Shown: positions 30,153 through 39,845 of the stretch, in pieces
How positions within the stretch are numbered: position 1 is the stretch's first letter
How the letters are laid out: every line of letters starts with the position of its first letter
Origin: Photorhabdus akhurstii
GTDB lineage: Bacteria; Pseudomonadota; Gammaproteobacteria; Enterobacterales; Enterobacteriaceae
Length of the DNA: 56,207 nucleotides
Assembly: GCF_018448925.1 (NCBI RefSeq)
Contig: NZ_RCWE01000029.1
Span: 1 to 56,207 of the forward strand
Direction of reading: 5' to 3'
Notes under the pieces: model-generated
Told to the model about the DNA's origin: nothing
Databases searched by the model: none
What the model saw: only the letters and a program-made list of their open reading frames with translations
Made by a program: the position numbers and the translations under genes

Positions 30153-31139
30153 ATGCTCATGGAAAATGTGATGGATAAATCATGCGCAAATGTCGCGATA
30201 AATTGTTTTACCGGTAGCTTGACAAGATTACTTAATTTACAGGGTAAAGAGATTTTTGAGGCAGAGATCTTTGAAGCTGGCAATGGTTATCTATTTCGTA
30301 GTGGTTATGATGCACTGAATATGCCTGAATATACTTGCTCGATTGAAACTGTTGGGCTAACTGGCACAGCGAATTTGGGCGCAGATATAGTCTTAATACC
30401 GATAGATTACGCCCATTGGCGTCGTCAATTATATGAATTATTACGTCACAGGAAAGGCGTCGTTGCTTGGGTTAATTCGGCGCATTTATCTTATTCTGAG
30501 GCTTACGCCAATAAACCAGAATATCTACATGCCGTGCTGATCAGCGCTATTGCAGATGATTATTCACAAGTGCGTATCTTCGATTCTTTAGTAGTTGATC
30601 GGGAATCCTATGCTTGTGAGGCATGGATGTCATCTGAGCAATTTTATTTAGCGCTTTCTGATAAAGTGCCCAATGAAACTTATGATCATATGGGTAATTT
30701 TTATATTGTTGATTCACTAAAAGATCAGGAGGCTATGCCGGTAAGGGAATTACTGACGCGTCAGGCTGAATTATTTAATACCTTGCCTGAATATTATGAC
30801 GCGTTGAAAAATTATGGCAAATTATGTCTGAGCGCGTTTCAGCAAGCAGAGGAAGAAGCTTGCCGGGCGGCTAAAAGATTGTTTGATCATATTAGCGTAT
30901 TGTATGTGATCCCTAATTTGAATTTGTTAAAACACTCTTTAATCAGAGCTGATATTGCGCCTTCTTTGATTGAACAGTGCACGGAATTGATTGATCACTG
31001 GAAAGCTTTATCTATTTTAGCGTTGAAGTTTGAAGCCACATTATCATCGCAAGTATTGGAAAAAATAGCAGGGCGTTTTGATCATATTGAGCAAATAACT
31101 AACATGATGTGGGAAGAGTTATATCGGTATAAAGGTTAA
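30153..31139 (+). CDS. BtrH-N/C39-like acyltransferase candidate
   Basis: This 328-residue protein has an N-terminal half patterned like the butirosin protein BtrH and related papain/C39-fold transferases: INCFTGSLTRLLN with Cys18, AEIFEAGNGYLFR, then VVAWVNSAHLSY and YLHAVLIS with His126 and FDS with Asp144, a plausible Cys-His-Asp triad. The C-terminal half is helical and unassigned. BtrH moves an ACP-bound acyl group onto an amine. In this cluster it could transfer the aminoacyl or acyl group from the ACP to the final acceptor. The start MLMENVMD follows GAGGTGA; a TTG 6 codons earlier is less likely. Confidence 0.7.
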   Translation: MLMENVMDKSCANVAINCFTGSLTRLLNLQGKEIFEAEIFEAGNGYLFRSGYDALNMPEYTCSIETVGLTGTANLGADIVLIPIDYAHWRRQLYELLRHRKGVVAWVNSAHLSYSEAYANKPEYLHAVLISAIADDYSQVRIFDSLVVDRESYACEAWMSSEQFYLALSDKVPNETYDHMGNFYIVDSLKDQEAMPVRELLTRQAELFNTLPEYYDALKNYGKLCLSAFQQAEEEACRAAKRLFDHISVLYVIPNLNLLKHSLIRADIAPSLIEQCTELIDHWKALSILALKFEATLSSQVLEKIAGRFDHIEQITNMMWEELYRYKG

Positions 31140-31906
31140 GTTTGAATCTCTTATATCGGTGTTGGGGGATACTGTTAATTAATAATTACGTTGAATAAGT
31201 GATGGGGATTTGGTAACGATATATCAACGTATCGCACCATGAGAAAGATGACGGACTATTGAGCGATGGGCAAATTTGTACCATCCGTGAGGCGAGCGCA
31301 GCTAGCGACATCGCAGATGATAATTTTACTCAACGCTTGTTCTGATCGAGAGGCAACGGCTTTAATTGGAAGAGCATAGACCCTCCATTGTAGGTGTATA
31401 CAAATAAAAAGCTCAGGTATTTTAAACTTGAGCTTTTCTTCTAGAAATCTGGTGGTGAAGAGCGGCATTACCATTCAATGTATTCTATTGGTATTTGAAA
31501 AATAGCATAAAACATCTTGAGAGCATAATCAGGCTAATAATTTGCATGAGTATTATCACGCATAAAAGAATAGTGACTCTTTTAATTTAAACTTTTCATT
31601 AACAAATCTTGTTGATATGAAAATTTTCCTTTGCTATTTTAACAAGTATTAAAGCAAAGGTAGATATTATATTGACGATCCGTTCAGTCACATTAACAGA
31701 TTTGAGTAGAAAATTCAGAGTATTATCATATTCTGACGAAAATTACAGGTCAGGTGTCCCGTAATCAGAATCTGATTTTCTGTATATTTTTATTACTTAC
31801 ATCGTCATAACATAAAAATATAAAAAACAAGTATTGGTACGACCAGTTTGCAAGATGATTAAACAACAACTTAAGTTGAAATAACCCCATTAAATGGATG
31901 GCAAAT
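31140..31906. promoter_or_regulatory. Intergenic region upstream of luxC
   Basis: These 767 bases hold no supported gene. A minus-strand open frame at 31256-31474 is not convincing. The distal third is AT-rich and must contain the lux promoter. No lux-box palindrome is recognised, in line with the lack of luxR and luxI here. A diverged tRNA-terminator element (31379-31460) and a short ERIC-end-like piece (GAGAAAGATGACGG near 31239) lie in the first half. Confidence 0.55.
31379..31460. repeat. Diverged copy of the tRNA-Ser 3' terminator element
   Basis: Read on the minus strand this segment gives CACCACCAGATTT, then a hairpin AAAGCTCA..TGAGCTTT with T run, then GTATACACC...GGAGGGTC. The segment after tRNA-Ser has the same order: CACCGCCAAATTT, AAAGCTCAGG..TTGGGCTTTTTT, GCATATCCC...GGAGGGTC. 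The hairpin at 31406-31440 can serve as a terminator between the biosynthetic cluster and lux. Confidence 0.6.
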
Positions 31907-33349
31907 ATGAGTAAAAAAATTTCATTCATTATTAACGGCCAAGTCGAAATCTTTCCCGAAAGTGATGATTCAGTGCAATCCATTAATTTTGGTGATAATA
32001 GTGTTTACCTGCCAATATTGAATAATTCTCAAGTAAAAAACATTATTGATTATAATGAAAATAATGAATTACGGTTGCATAACATTATCAATTTTCTCTA
32101 TACGGTAGGGCAGAGATGGAAAAATGAAGAATATTCAAGACGCAGGACATACATTCGTGACTTAAAAAAATATATGGGATATTCAGAAGCAATGGCTAAG
32201 TTAGAGGCCAACTGGATAGCTATGATCTTATGTTCTAAAGGCGGTCTTTATGATGTTGTAAACAATGAACTTGGTTCTCGTCATATTATGGATGAGTGGT
32301 TACCTCAGGATGAAAGTTATATTAAGGCTTTTCCGAAAGGTAAGTCTGTACATTTACTAGCAGGTAATGTCCCATTATCTGGGATTATGTCTATATTGCG
32401 CGCCATTTTAACCAAGAATCAATGCATTATAAAAACCTCGTCAGCCGATCCTTTTACAGCCAGTGCATTAGCGTTGAGTTTTATCGATGTGGACCCTAAT
32501 CATCCAATAACGCGCTCTTTGTCTGTTGTATATTGGCAACATCAAGGTGATATATCACTCGCGAAAGAAATTATGCAACATGCGGACGTTATTGTTGCTT
32601 GGGGAGGGGAAGAAGCAATTAATTGGGCTGTAGAGCATGCGCCACCCTATATTGATGTGATTAAATTTGGTCATAAGAAGAGTTTTTGCATTATTGATAA
32701 TCCTGATGATTTAACGTCTGCTGCGACAGGCGCGGCTCATGATGTCTGTTTTTACGATCAACAAGCTTGTTTTTCTGCCCAAAACATATATTACATGGGA
32801 AATCATTATGAAGAATTTAAGCTAGCGTTGATAGAAAAACTTAACTTATATGCGCGTATATTACCAAACGCCAAAAAAAATTTTGATGAAAAGGCGGCCT
32901 ATTCATTAGTCCAAAAAGAAAGCTTGTTTGCTGGATTAAAAGTAGAAGCGGATGCGCGTCAACGTTGGATGATTATTGAGTCAAGCGCAGGTGTGGAATT
33001 TAATCAACCACTTGGCAGATGTGTGTACCTTCATCATGTCGATAATATTGAGCAAGTATTACCTTATGTTCAAAAAAATAAGACGCAAACCGTCTCTATT
33101 TTTCCCTGGGAATCAGCACTTAAATATCGAGATGCATTAGCATTAAAAGGCGCGGAAAGAATTGTAGAAGCCGGAATGAGTAACATATTTCGAGTTGGCG
33201 GCTCTCATGATGGAATGAGACCATTACAACGATTAGTGACATATATTTCTCATGAAAGACCTGCTAACTATACGGCTAAGGATGTTGCGGTGGAAATAGA
33301 ACAGACTCGATTCCTGGAAGAAGATAAGTTCCTTGTATTTGTCCCTTAA
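31907..33349 (+). CDS. luxC: LuxC acyl-CoA/fatty acid reductase subunit
   Basis: LuxC reduces activated fatty acid to the long-chain aldehyde used by luciferase, as part of the LuxCDE complex. The protein is 480 residues and highly similar to Photorhabdus luminescens LuxC as remembered. The NADPH region ([19 protein letters not shown]) and the acyl-accepting Cys in FYDQQACFS (Cys288) are intact. The start [11 protein letters not shown] is preceded by GGATGG; an ATG three codons upstream is less likely. First gene of the operon. Confidence 0.98.
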   Translation: MSKKISFIINGQVEIFPESDDSVQSINFGDNSVYLPILNNSQVKNIIDYNENNELRLHNIINFLYTVGQRWKNEEYSRRRTYIRDLKKYMGYSEAMAKLEANWIAMILCSKGGLYDVVNNELGSRHIMDEWLPQDESYIKAFPKGKSVHLLAGNVPLSGIMSILRAILTKNQCIIKTSSADPFTASALALSFIDVDPNHPITRSLSVVYWQHQGDISLAKEIMQHADVIVAWGGEEAINWAVEHAPPYIDVIKFGHKKSFCIIDNPDDLTSAATGAAHDVCFYDQQACFSAQNIYYMGNHYEEFKLALIEKLNLYARILPNAKKNFDEKAAYSLVQKESLFAGLKVEADARQRWMIIESSAGVEFNQPLGRCVYLHHVDNIEQVLPYVQKNKTQTVSIFPWESALKYRDALALKGAERIVEAGMSNIFRVGGSHDGMRPLQRLVTYISHERPANYTAKDVAVEIEQTRFLEEDKFLVFVP

Positions 33350-33362
33350 TAGGTAAAAAAGT

Positions 33363-34286
33363 ATGGAAAATGAAGCCAGATATAAAACCATCGACCATGT
33401 GATTTGCGTTGAAGGAAATAAAAAAATTCATGTCTGGGAAACGCTGCCAGAAGAAAATAGCCCAAAGAGAAACAATACCATTATTATTGCGTCTGGCTTT
33501 GCCCGAAGGATGGATCATTTTGCTGGTCTGGCGGAATATTTATCGCGGAATGGGTTTCATGTAATCCGCTATGATTCACTTCACCATGTTGGATTGAGTT
33601 CAGGGACAATAGATGAATTTACCATGTCTATAGGAAAACAGAGCCTGTTAGCCGTGGTTGATTGGTTAAATGCACGAAAAATAACTCACCGTGGTATTTT
33701 GGCTTCCAGCTTATCCGCAAGGATAGTTTACGCAAGCCTATCTGAAATCAATGTTTCGTTTTTAATTACTGCGGTTGGAGTTGTTAACTTACGATATACT
33801 CTCGAAAGAGCGTTAGGGTTTGATTATCTCAGTTTACCTATTGATGAATTGCCGAATAATCTGGATTTTGAAGGCCATAAATTGGGTGCTGAAGTCTTTG
33901 CGAGAGATTGCCTTGATTTTGGTTGGGAGGATTTAACTTCTACAATCAATAGCATGAGGTCTCTGGATATACCGTTTATTGCTTTTACTGCAAATAATGA
34001 CAATTGGGTAAAGCAAGATGAAGTCATCACATTGTTATCAAATATTCGTAATAATCGATGCAAGATATATTCTCTGCTAGGAAGCTCACATGATTTGGGT
34101 GAGAACTTAGTAGTCTTGCGTAATTTTTATCAATCGGTTACGAAAGCCGCTATCGCGATGGATAATGGTAGTTTGGATATTGATATTAATATCACTGAAC
34201 CATCATTTGAACATTTAACTATTGCGACAGTCAATGAACGCCGAATGAAAATTGAGATTGAGAATCAAGCAATTTCGCTGTCTTAA
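33363..34286 (+). CDS. luxD: LuxD acyl transferase
   Basis: LuxD diverts myristoyl groups from fatty acid synthesis and releases the fatty acid for LuxE. It is 307 residues with an alpha/beta-hydrolase fold. The triad is Ser116 (ASSLSAR), Asp213 (TANNDNW) and His243 (GSSHDLG), each two residues later than in Vibrio harveyi LuxD. It lies 13 bases after luxC. Confidence 0.98.
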   Translation: MENEARYKTIDHVICVEGNKKIHVWETLPEENSPKRNNTIIIASGFARRMDHFAGLAEYLSRNGFHVIRYDSLHHVGLSSGTIDEFTMSIGKQSLLAVVDWLNARKITHRGILASSLSARIVYASLSEINVSFLITAVGVVNLRYTLERALGFDYLSLPIDELPNNLDFEGHKLGAEVFARDCLDFGWEDLTSTINSMRSLDIPFIAFTANNDNWVKQDEVITLLSNIRNNRCKIYSLLGSSHDLGENLVVLRNFYQSVTKAAIAMDNGSLDIDINITEPSFEHLTIATVNERRMKIEIENQAISLS

Positions 34287-34343
34287 AGCCTATTGGGATA
34301 GATAGTTGGCGCTATCACTCAAATAGAAATATAAGGATTCCCT

Positions 34344-35423
34344 ATGAAATTTGGAAACTTTTTACTTACATACCAACCGCCCCAATTTTCTCAAACAGAG
34401 GTAATGCAGCGTTTGGTTAAATTAGGCCGCGTTTCTGAGGAGTGCGGTTTTGATACTGTATGGTTACTTGAGCATCATTTCACGGAGTTTGGCTTGCTTG
34501 GTAACCCTTATGTCGCTGCTGCGTATTTACTGGGCGCGACCAAAAAATTGAATGTAGGGACCGCTGCTATTGTTCTTCCTACAGCCCATCCAGTACGTCA
34601 ACTTGAAGATGTGAATTTATTGGATCAAATGTCAAAAGGGCGATTTCGGTTTGGTATTTGTCGGGGGCTTTACAACAAAGACTTTCGCGTATTTGGCGTG
34701 GATATGGATAACACTCGCGCCTTAACGGAGTACTGGTATGGGTTGATAAAGAACGGAATGACGGAAGGATATGTAGAAGCTGACAATGAACATATCAAGT
34801 TCCATAAAGTAAAAGTAAACCCGACCGCATATAGTAAAGGTGGAGCGCCTGTTTATGTGGTGGCTGAATCAGCTTCGACCACTGAATGGGCCGCTCAACA
34901 CGGTTTGCCGATGATCTTAAGTTGGATCATAAATACTAACGAAAAGAGAGCTCAAATGGAGCTTTATAATGAGGTGGCTCAAGAATATGGGCACGATATT
35001 CATAATATCGACCATTGTTTATCATATATAACATCTGTAGATCATGACTCAGTTAAAGCGAAAGAAATTTGCCGGAATTTTCTGGGGCATTGGTATGATT
35101 CTTATGTGAATGCCACGACCATTTTTGACGATTCAGATAAAACAAAAGGTTATGATTTCAATAAGGGGCAGTGGCGTGACTTTGTATTAAAAGGACATAA
35201 AGATACTAACCGCCGCATTGATTACAGTTATGAAATTAATCCTGTAGGAACCCCGAAGGAGTGCATTGACATAATCCAAACAGACATTGACGCCACGGGA
35301 ATATCAAATATTTGTTGTGGGTTTGAAGCTAATGGAACAGTAGGCGAAATTATTGCTTCCATGAAGCTTTTCCAGTCTGATGTCATGCCGTTTCTTAAAG
35401 AAAAACAACGTTCGCTATTATAA
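34344..35423 (+). CDS. luxA: Bacterial luciferase alpha subunit
   Basis: This is the catalytic subunit that oxidises FMNH2 and aldehyde with oxygen to emit light. It has 359 residues. His44-His45 (LLEHHFTE) and the reactive Cys106 (GICRGLY) are conserved, as is the mobile-loop region ([16 protein letters not shown]). No ERIC element separates luxD and luxA in this strain; the spacing is 57 bases. Confidence 0.99.
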   Translation: MKFGNFLLTYQPPQFSQTEVMQRLVKLGRVSEECGFDTVWLLEHHFTEFGLLGNPYVAAAYLLGATKKLNVGTAAIVLPTAHPVRQLEDVNLLDQMSKGRFRFGICRGLYNKDFRVFGVDMDNTRALTEYWYGLIKNGMTEGYVEADNEHIKFHKVKVNPTAYSKGGAPVYVVAESASTTEWAAQHGLPMILSWIINTNEKRAQMELYNEVAQEYGHDIHNIDHCLSYITSVDHDSVKAKEICRNFLGHWYDSYVNATTIFDDSDKTKGYDFNKGQWRDFVLKGHKDTNRRIDYSYEINPVGTPKECIDIIQTDIDATGISNICCGFEANGTVGEIIASMKLFQSDVMPFLKEKQRSLL

Positions 35424-35441
35424 TTAGCTAAGGAAAATAAA

Positions 35442-36419
35442 ATGAAATTTGGATTGTTCTTCCTTAACTTCATCAATTCAACAACTGTTCAAGAGCAAAG
35501 TTTAGCTCGCATGCAGGAAATAACCGAATATGTTGATAAGTTGAATTTTAAACAGATTTTGGTATATGAAAATCATTTTTCAGTTAATGGTATTGTCGGT
35601 GCTCCTTTAACTGTTTCTGGTTTTTTACTCGGTCTGACAGAAAAAATTAAAATTGGTTCATTGAATCATATCATTACAACTCATCACCCTGTCCGAATAG
35701 CGGAGGAAGCGGGTTTATTAGATCAGTTGAGTGAAGGGAGATTTGTTTTAGGATTTAGTGATTGCGAAAAGAAAGATGAAATGCATTTTTTTAATCGCCC
35801 AGATAAATATCAACAGCAATTATTTGAAGAGTGTTATGAAATTATTAACGATGCTTTAACAACGGGTTATTGTAATCCAGATAACGACTTTTATAGTTTC
35901 CCTAAAATATCAGTCAACCCCCATGCTTATACGCCCGGCGGGCCTAAGCAATATGTAACAGCAACGAGTCATCATGTTGTTGAATGGGCGGCTAAAAAAG
36001 GCATTCCCCTCATCTTTAAGTGGGATGATTCTAATGATATTAGACATGAATATGCTGAGAGGTATAAAGCCATTGCTGATAAACATGGTGTTGACTTATC
36101 AGAGATAGACCATCAGTTAATGATCTTGGTTAACTATAACGAAGATAGTAAGAAAGCCAAAGAGGAGACACGTTCATTTATCTGTGATTATATTCTTGAA
36201 ATGCATCCGAATGAAAATTTGGAAAAGAAACTTGAAGAAATAATTACAGAAAACGCTGTCGGAGATTATACGGAATGTATAACTGCGGCTAAGTTGGCAA
36301 TTGAAAAGTGCGGAGCAAAAGATGTATTGCTATCCTTTGAACCAATCAGTGACTTGATGCGCCAAAAAGAGGTAATCGATATTGTAGATGATAATATTAA
36401 GAAGTATCACATGGAATAA
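35442..36419 (+). CDS. luxB: Bacterial luciferase beta subunit
   Basis: The beta subunit supports the alpha subunit's active site. It has 325 residues and is homologous to LuxA (MKFGLFFLNFIN start), with the shorter beta-type C-terminal half. The last codons (KKYHME and stop) are part of a 19-bp unit repeated three times across the gene end, so the exact C terminus may vary between strains. Confidence 0.99.
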   Translation: MKFGLFFLNFINSTTVQEQSLARMQEITEYVDKLNFKQILVYENHFSVNGIVGAPLTVSGFLLGLTEKIKIGSLNHIITTHHPVRIAEEAGLLDQLSEGRFVLGFSDCEKKDEMHFFNRPDKYQQQLFEECYEIINDALTTGYCNPDNDFYSFPKISVNPHAYTPGGPKQYVTATSHHVVEWAAKKGIPLIFKWDDSNDIRHEYAERYKAIADKHGVDLSEIDHQLMILVNYNEDSKKAKEETRSFICDYILEMHPNENLEKKLEEIITENAVGDYTECITAAKLAIEKCGAKDVLLSFEPISDLMRQKEVIDIVDDNIKKYHME

Positions 36420-36455
36420 TAAGTACTATATGGAATAAGAAGTACCACATGGAAT
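36399..36455 (+). repeat. Three 19-bp tandem repeats across the luxB stop
   Basis: Units at 36399-36417, 36418-36436 and 36437-36455 share the pattern AAgAAGTAycACATGGAAT. The first codes the end of LuxB. The repeat sits in the luxB-luxE spacer, where some Photorhabdus strains are reported to carry ERIC DNA. Confidence 0.85.
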
Positions 36456-36515
36456 AAAGAGTATGACAGCAGTGCTGCCATACTTTCTAATATTATCTGG
36501 AGAGGTGAAACAGGT

Positions 36516-37628
36516 ATGACTTCATATGTTGATAAACAAGAAATTACAGCAAGCTCAGAAATTGATGATTTGATTTTTTCGAGCGATCCATTAGCTTGGT
36601 CTTATGATGAACAAGAAAAAATCAGAAACAAACTTGTGCTTGATGCGTTTCGTCATCACTACAAACATTGTCGAGAATATCGTCACTACTGTCAGGCACA
36701 CAAAGTCGATGACAATATTACGGAAATTGATGACATACCTGTATTCCCAACGTCAGTTTTTAAGTTTACTCGTTTATTAACGTCTCAGGAAAACGAGATT
36801 GAAAGTTGGTTTACCAGTAGCGGCACGAATGGTTTAAAAAGTCAGGTAGCACGTGACAGATTAAGTATTGAGAGACTTTTAGGCTCTGTGAGTTATGGCA
36901 TGAAATATGTTGGTAGTTGGTTTGATCATCAAATGGAGTTGATCAACTTGGGGCCAGATAGATTTAATGCGCGTAACATTTGGTTTAAATATGTTATGAG
37001 CTTGGTGGAATTGTTATATCCTACGACATTCACCGTAACAGAAGAGCGAATAGATTTTGTTAAAACACTGAATAGTCTTGAGCGAATAAAAGATCAAGGG
37101 AAAGATATTTGTCTTATCGGTTCGCCATATTTTATTTATTTGCTCTGCCATTATATGAAAGATAAAAATATCTCATTTTCTGGAGATAAAAACCTTTATA
37201 TCATAACGGGGGGCGGCTGGAAAAGTTACGAAAAAGAATCCCTGAAACGCGATGACTTTAATCATCTTTTATTCGATACTTTCAGCCTCAGTGATATTAG
37301 TCAGATCCGCGATATATTTAATCAAGTTGAACTCAACACTTGTTTCTTTGAAGATGAGATGCAACGTAAACATGTTCCGCCGTGGGTATATGCGCGAGCG
37401 CTTGATCCTGAAACGTTGAAACCTGTACCTGATGGAACGCCGGGTTTGATGAGTTATATGGATGCGTCATCAACGAGTTATCCTGCATTTATTGTCACCG
37501 ATGATGTTGGAATAATTAGCAGAGAATATGGTGACTATCCCGGCGTGCTCGTTGAAATTTTACGTCGTGTTAATACGAGGACGCAAAAGGGGTGTGCTTT
37601 AAGCTTAACCGAAGCATTTGATAGTTGA
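36516..37628 (+). CDS. luxE: LuxE acyl-protein synthetase
   Basis: LuxE activates the fatty acid with ATP and passes it to LuxC. It has 370 residues. The adenylation motif region [13 protein letters not shown] and the late [17 protein letters not shown] with the acyl-accepting Cys are present. Ribosome site GGAGAGGTGAA. It is the last lux gene; no luxG follows. A half ERIC element abuts the stop codon. Confidence 0.98.
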   Translation: MTSYVDKQEITASSEIDDLIFSSDPLAWSYDEQEKIRNKLVLDAFRHHYKHCREYRHYCQAHKVDDNITEIDDIPVFPTSVFKFTRLLTSQENEIESWFTSSGTNGLKSQVARDRLSIERLLGSVSYGMKYVGSWFDHQMELINLGPDRFNARNIWFKYVMSLVELLYPTTFTVTEERIDFVKTLNSLERIKDQGKDICLIGSPYFIYLLCHYMKDKNISFSGDKNLYIITGGGWKSYEKESLKRDDFNHLLFDTFSLSDISQIRDIFNQVELNTCFFEDEMQRKHVPPWVYARALDPETLKPVPDGTPGLMSYMDASSTSYPAFIVTDDVGIISREYGDYPGVLVEILRRVNTRTQKGCALSLTEAFDS

Positions 37629-37690
37629 TATACCCTATGGATTTCAAGATGCATTGCGATAGCAAGGTAGCGAATCTCCGGGAGCATAGC
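37629..37690. repeat. Truncated ERIC element abutting luxE
   Basis: TATACCCTATGGATTTCAAG starts directly after the luxE stop and continues to GGGAGCATAG, matching the left half of the full ERIC copies at 27125 and 44925. The right half, including GTGACCGGGG and the terminal inverted repeat, is gone. Confidence 0.88.
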
Positions 37691-37796
37691 GAAAAAATTC
37701 TCCAAAACATCCACATTTGGAGACTTGATAGAGGTTTGTAGGGTTGGATTAACACTGTTCTCATTGTTATCATTGCGTTAAGCAAAAGGAGATAAT

Positions 37797-38378
37797 ATGA
37801 AAAAATTGGCAGTTATGCTTGCATTGGGAATGATGAGCTTTGGTGCAATGGCAGTTGATGGGTATAAAGATGCAAAGTTTGGCATGACAGAAGAAGAGTT
37901 TCTCTCGAAGAGGTTATGTGATTTTGAAAAATTTGAGGAAAATTCTCAAATAGAAGAAGTATCACTTTATTCATGTTCTGACTTTTCGTTTGCTAACAGA
38001 AAGCAGGAAGCAATGGCATTTTTTTTAAATGGAAAATTTAAAAGATTAGAGATTGATATTGGCCGCCTCGTGAAGCCAGTAAGCAAATCGTTAGAGAAAA
38101 AGTATGGAAATGAATCATCGTATCCATCAAAAGAAGAGTTTGAAAATGCGCTCAAATACAATGGAACTATGTCTGTAGGTTATGATAATAATACGGTATT
38201 AGTTGATATACATATAATGTGTAGCAAAGAAGGCATAGAAACCAGTCGACTGATTTATACGAGTCCAGATGTTCATACGATCCCAGATTTCGAGAATAAA
38301 ATCCAGGAATTAAGGGGATTAAAGGAGTTCCAAGAATTACTGGAATTAGATCGTGAAAAACTGGATGAAGATGTTTGA
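37797..38378 (+). CDS. Exported hypothetical protein, 193 aa
   Basis: The N terminus is a clear Sec signal peptide (MKKLAVMLALGMMSFGAMA, cleavage after AMA). The mature part starts DGYKDAKFGMTEEEFLSK, a pattern seen in small periplasmic proteins of unknown function, and has three Cys residues (positions about 41, 60 and 142). The C terminus is rich in Glu, Lys and Leu and probably helical. AAGGAG precedes the ATG and a UUCG-capped terminator follows, so this is a single-gene unit. No function assigned. Confidence 0.8.
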   Translation: MKKLAVMLALGMMSFGAMAVDGYKDAKFGMTEEEFLSKRLCDFEKFEENSQIEEVSLYSCSDFSFANRKQEAMAFFLNGKFKRLEIDIGRLVKPVSKSLEKKYGNESSYPSKEEFENALKYNGTMSVGYDNNTVLVDIHIMCSKEGIETSRLIYTSPDVHTIPDFENKIQELRGLKEFQELLELDREKLDEDV

Positions 38379-38388
38379 GACGACAATA

Positions 38389-38409
38389 GCCACCTTCGGG
38401 TGGTTTTTT
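38389..38409 (+). terminator. Rho-independent terminator with TTCG loop
   Basis: GCCACC / GGTGG stem capped by TTCG and followed by six T, 11 bases after the stop of the exported protein. Confidence 0.92.
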
Positions 38410-38739
38410 ATATAAGCAAAAAGCACGGATATTTATGAACTAACCCCAAACACTGGATAGAAATGACAACACGGTGGCCACCAATTATCAAAAAGCAGAT
38501 TAATTCTCCGGCAGGGAAACTTGATCAGGTTCCCAATAATTCAGAAGAAAAAATAGCTGATTTAGAAATAAAGTATGATAGGTAGAAAACAGCGTCTTAT
38601 CACCCAGTTCTAAATGGATAAACTTTACAGGTACAGTGGATAATCATATTCTACAGAAAGTGATAGTTTAACAGGTGGAACGAAACCGTACGTGAACCGA
38701 AGTTTCTATACAGCTCACTAATAAATTACGGGAGTTATA
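38410..38739. other. Gap with possible gene debris
   Basis: No intact gene. A stretch near 38500-38560 (CCGGCAGGGAAACTTGATCA, then GGTTCCCAATAATTCAGAAG) reads like coding sequence broken by stops, and may be debris of a lost gene. The promoter for the gene at 38740 should lie in the last part. Confidence 0.4.
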
Positions 38740-39423
38740 ATGACCACAAGGTTTGATATAGAACACGGAAGACTGGTTTACACAGAGAAATTGGGATGGG
38801 TCGATTTGGGGCATGCTAAAGGTGATGACGCAAGAAAATTAATGGCTGCTATAAATGCAGGTGATGATACTAAAGAGTCATATTTTACTATTAGATATGT
38901 CCAATATATGGGGAAGGGGCGTAAATATGGGACATCTAAAATAACAAGATGGAAAGTCAGGCGGGGTTTGTCTTTACATGGTAAGAAGAGAGCTGCTCTT
39001 ACTATTATGATGTATACAACTCATTTATTTGAATCCTACCAAGACTCTTTTCCTTTTAATTGGGTTACGGATAGTGGTTATAGTGGTGAAGATTTAATTT
39101 CTAATTTACTTGGTTTTTATCGGGCTGTAAATGGCATTGATTATTTATCTCAGTTAGGTGTAGTAAGTAAAGAGGAAGCATTTAAGCGATGGGATTACTA
39201 TGGCCCGATAGGTAAATATAAAAATAAAATTTTTAAGCCATTATTGTTTCCTAATCCTGAGAAATATCCAAATAATGCAAGACCTTATTATACGTCTCTA
39301 CCTGGTTTTTTAAATACTATATCACCCATCAGTGATATAAAAACAGGTCATGATATCATACATATTAGCGAAAAGACCGGGGTTAATTTAGGTGTGGAAT
39401 ATGCTGGGATTTCGATTGAGTAG
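38740..39423 (+). CDS. Hypothetical protein, 227 aa
   Basis: Ribosome site GGGAG, ATG start. The N terminus contains GRLVYTEKLGWVDLGHAKGDD; the GW-DLGHA pattern resembles proteins of unknown function found as lipoproteins or secreted enzymes in gamma-proteobacteria. His in DLGHA, HGKKRA and the late HDIIHISEKTG are candidates for metal or catalytic roles, which is inference only. No signal peptide. The end overlaps the next gene, suggesting a two-gene unit such as an effector with its partner. Function not assigned. Confidence 0.7.
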   Translation: MTTRFDIEHGRLVYTEKLGWVDLGHAKGDDARKLMAAINAGDDTKESYFTIRYVQYMGKGRKYGTSKITRWKVRRGLSLHGKKRAALTIMMYTTHLFESYQDSFPFNWVTDSGYSGEDLISNLLGFYRAVNGIDYLSQLGVVSKEEAFKRWDYYGPIGKYKNKIFKPLLFPNPEKYPNNARPYYTSLPGFLNTISPISDIKTGHDIIHISEKTGVNLGVEYAGISIE

Positions 39424-39823
39424 TTTTATCCGTATGATTGTTGTTATATCCGTCCTCATTGGATGTGCTCTGGTTTTTATTATGTCGCTTGCAAATGTTA
39501 ACTTGTCATATACGAAAGAAAATTTTATTTATTATAATATGTTCACCTTTGATGAAATTAAGAATATTCCCTTAATTTCAAATGATTATGTCATATACTA
39601 CGATTCACCTGATGGAACGCCAACAATGATTAATAAAATTGTTTTTTCAAATGTGAATTTGAATAGTAAATCAGAGTTGATAAAATATGTTGAAAGTATG
39701 GGTTTTGAAAAATATTTTGACGAATACTGGCGTGATGAATATTGGCGTAAAGATAATGTACTCATAAATATAAAACAAAATGATACGAAGCAGACCGTTT
39801 TGTTTTTAGTTGAGAAAAATTAA
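39392..39823 (+). CDS. Hypothetical membrane-anchored protein, 143 aa
   Basis: The gene overlaps the end of the upstream gene and starts with GTG (MWNMLGFRL), or with ATG three codons later. Residues about 12-33 (FIRMIVVISVLIGCALVFIM) form one membrane helix. The rest is a soluble domain of about 105 residues ending QTVLFLVEKN, probably periplasmic. The overlap implies co-expression with the 227-aa protein. No family recognised. Confidence 0.65.
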   Translation: MWNMLGFRLSSFIRMIVVISVLIGCALVFIMSLANVNLSYTKENFIYYNMFTFDEIKNIPLISNDYVIYYDSPDGTPTMINKIVFSNVNLNSKSELIKYVESMGFEKYFDEYWRDEYWRKDNVLINIKQNDTKQTVLFLVEKN

Positions 39824-39845
39824 GAATTTTCGGCCTTTCCTGCGT

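Noticed and set aside
31256-31474. 72-residue minus-strand frame upstream of luxC
   Set aside because: It covers the tRNA-terminator-like element and has no ribosome site or known pattern.
31140-31906. LuxR/LuxI-type quorum-sensing control of lux
   Set aside because: No lux-box palindrome and no luxR or luxI gene is seen in the window.
36420-36515. ERIC element between luxB and luxE
   Set aside because: The spacer holds only the 19-bp tandem repeat; neither ERIC end is present.
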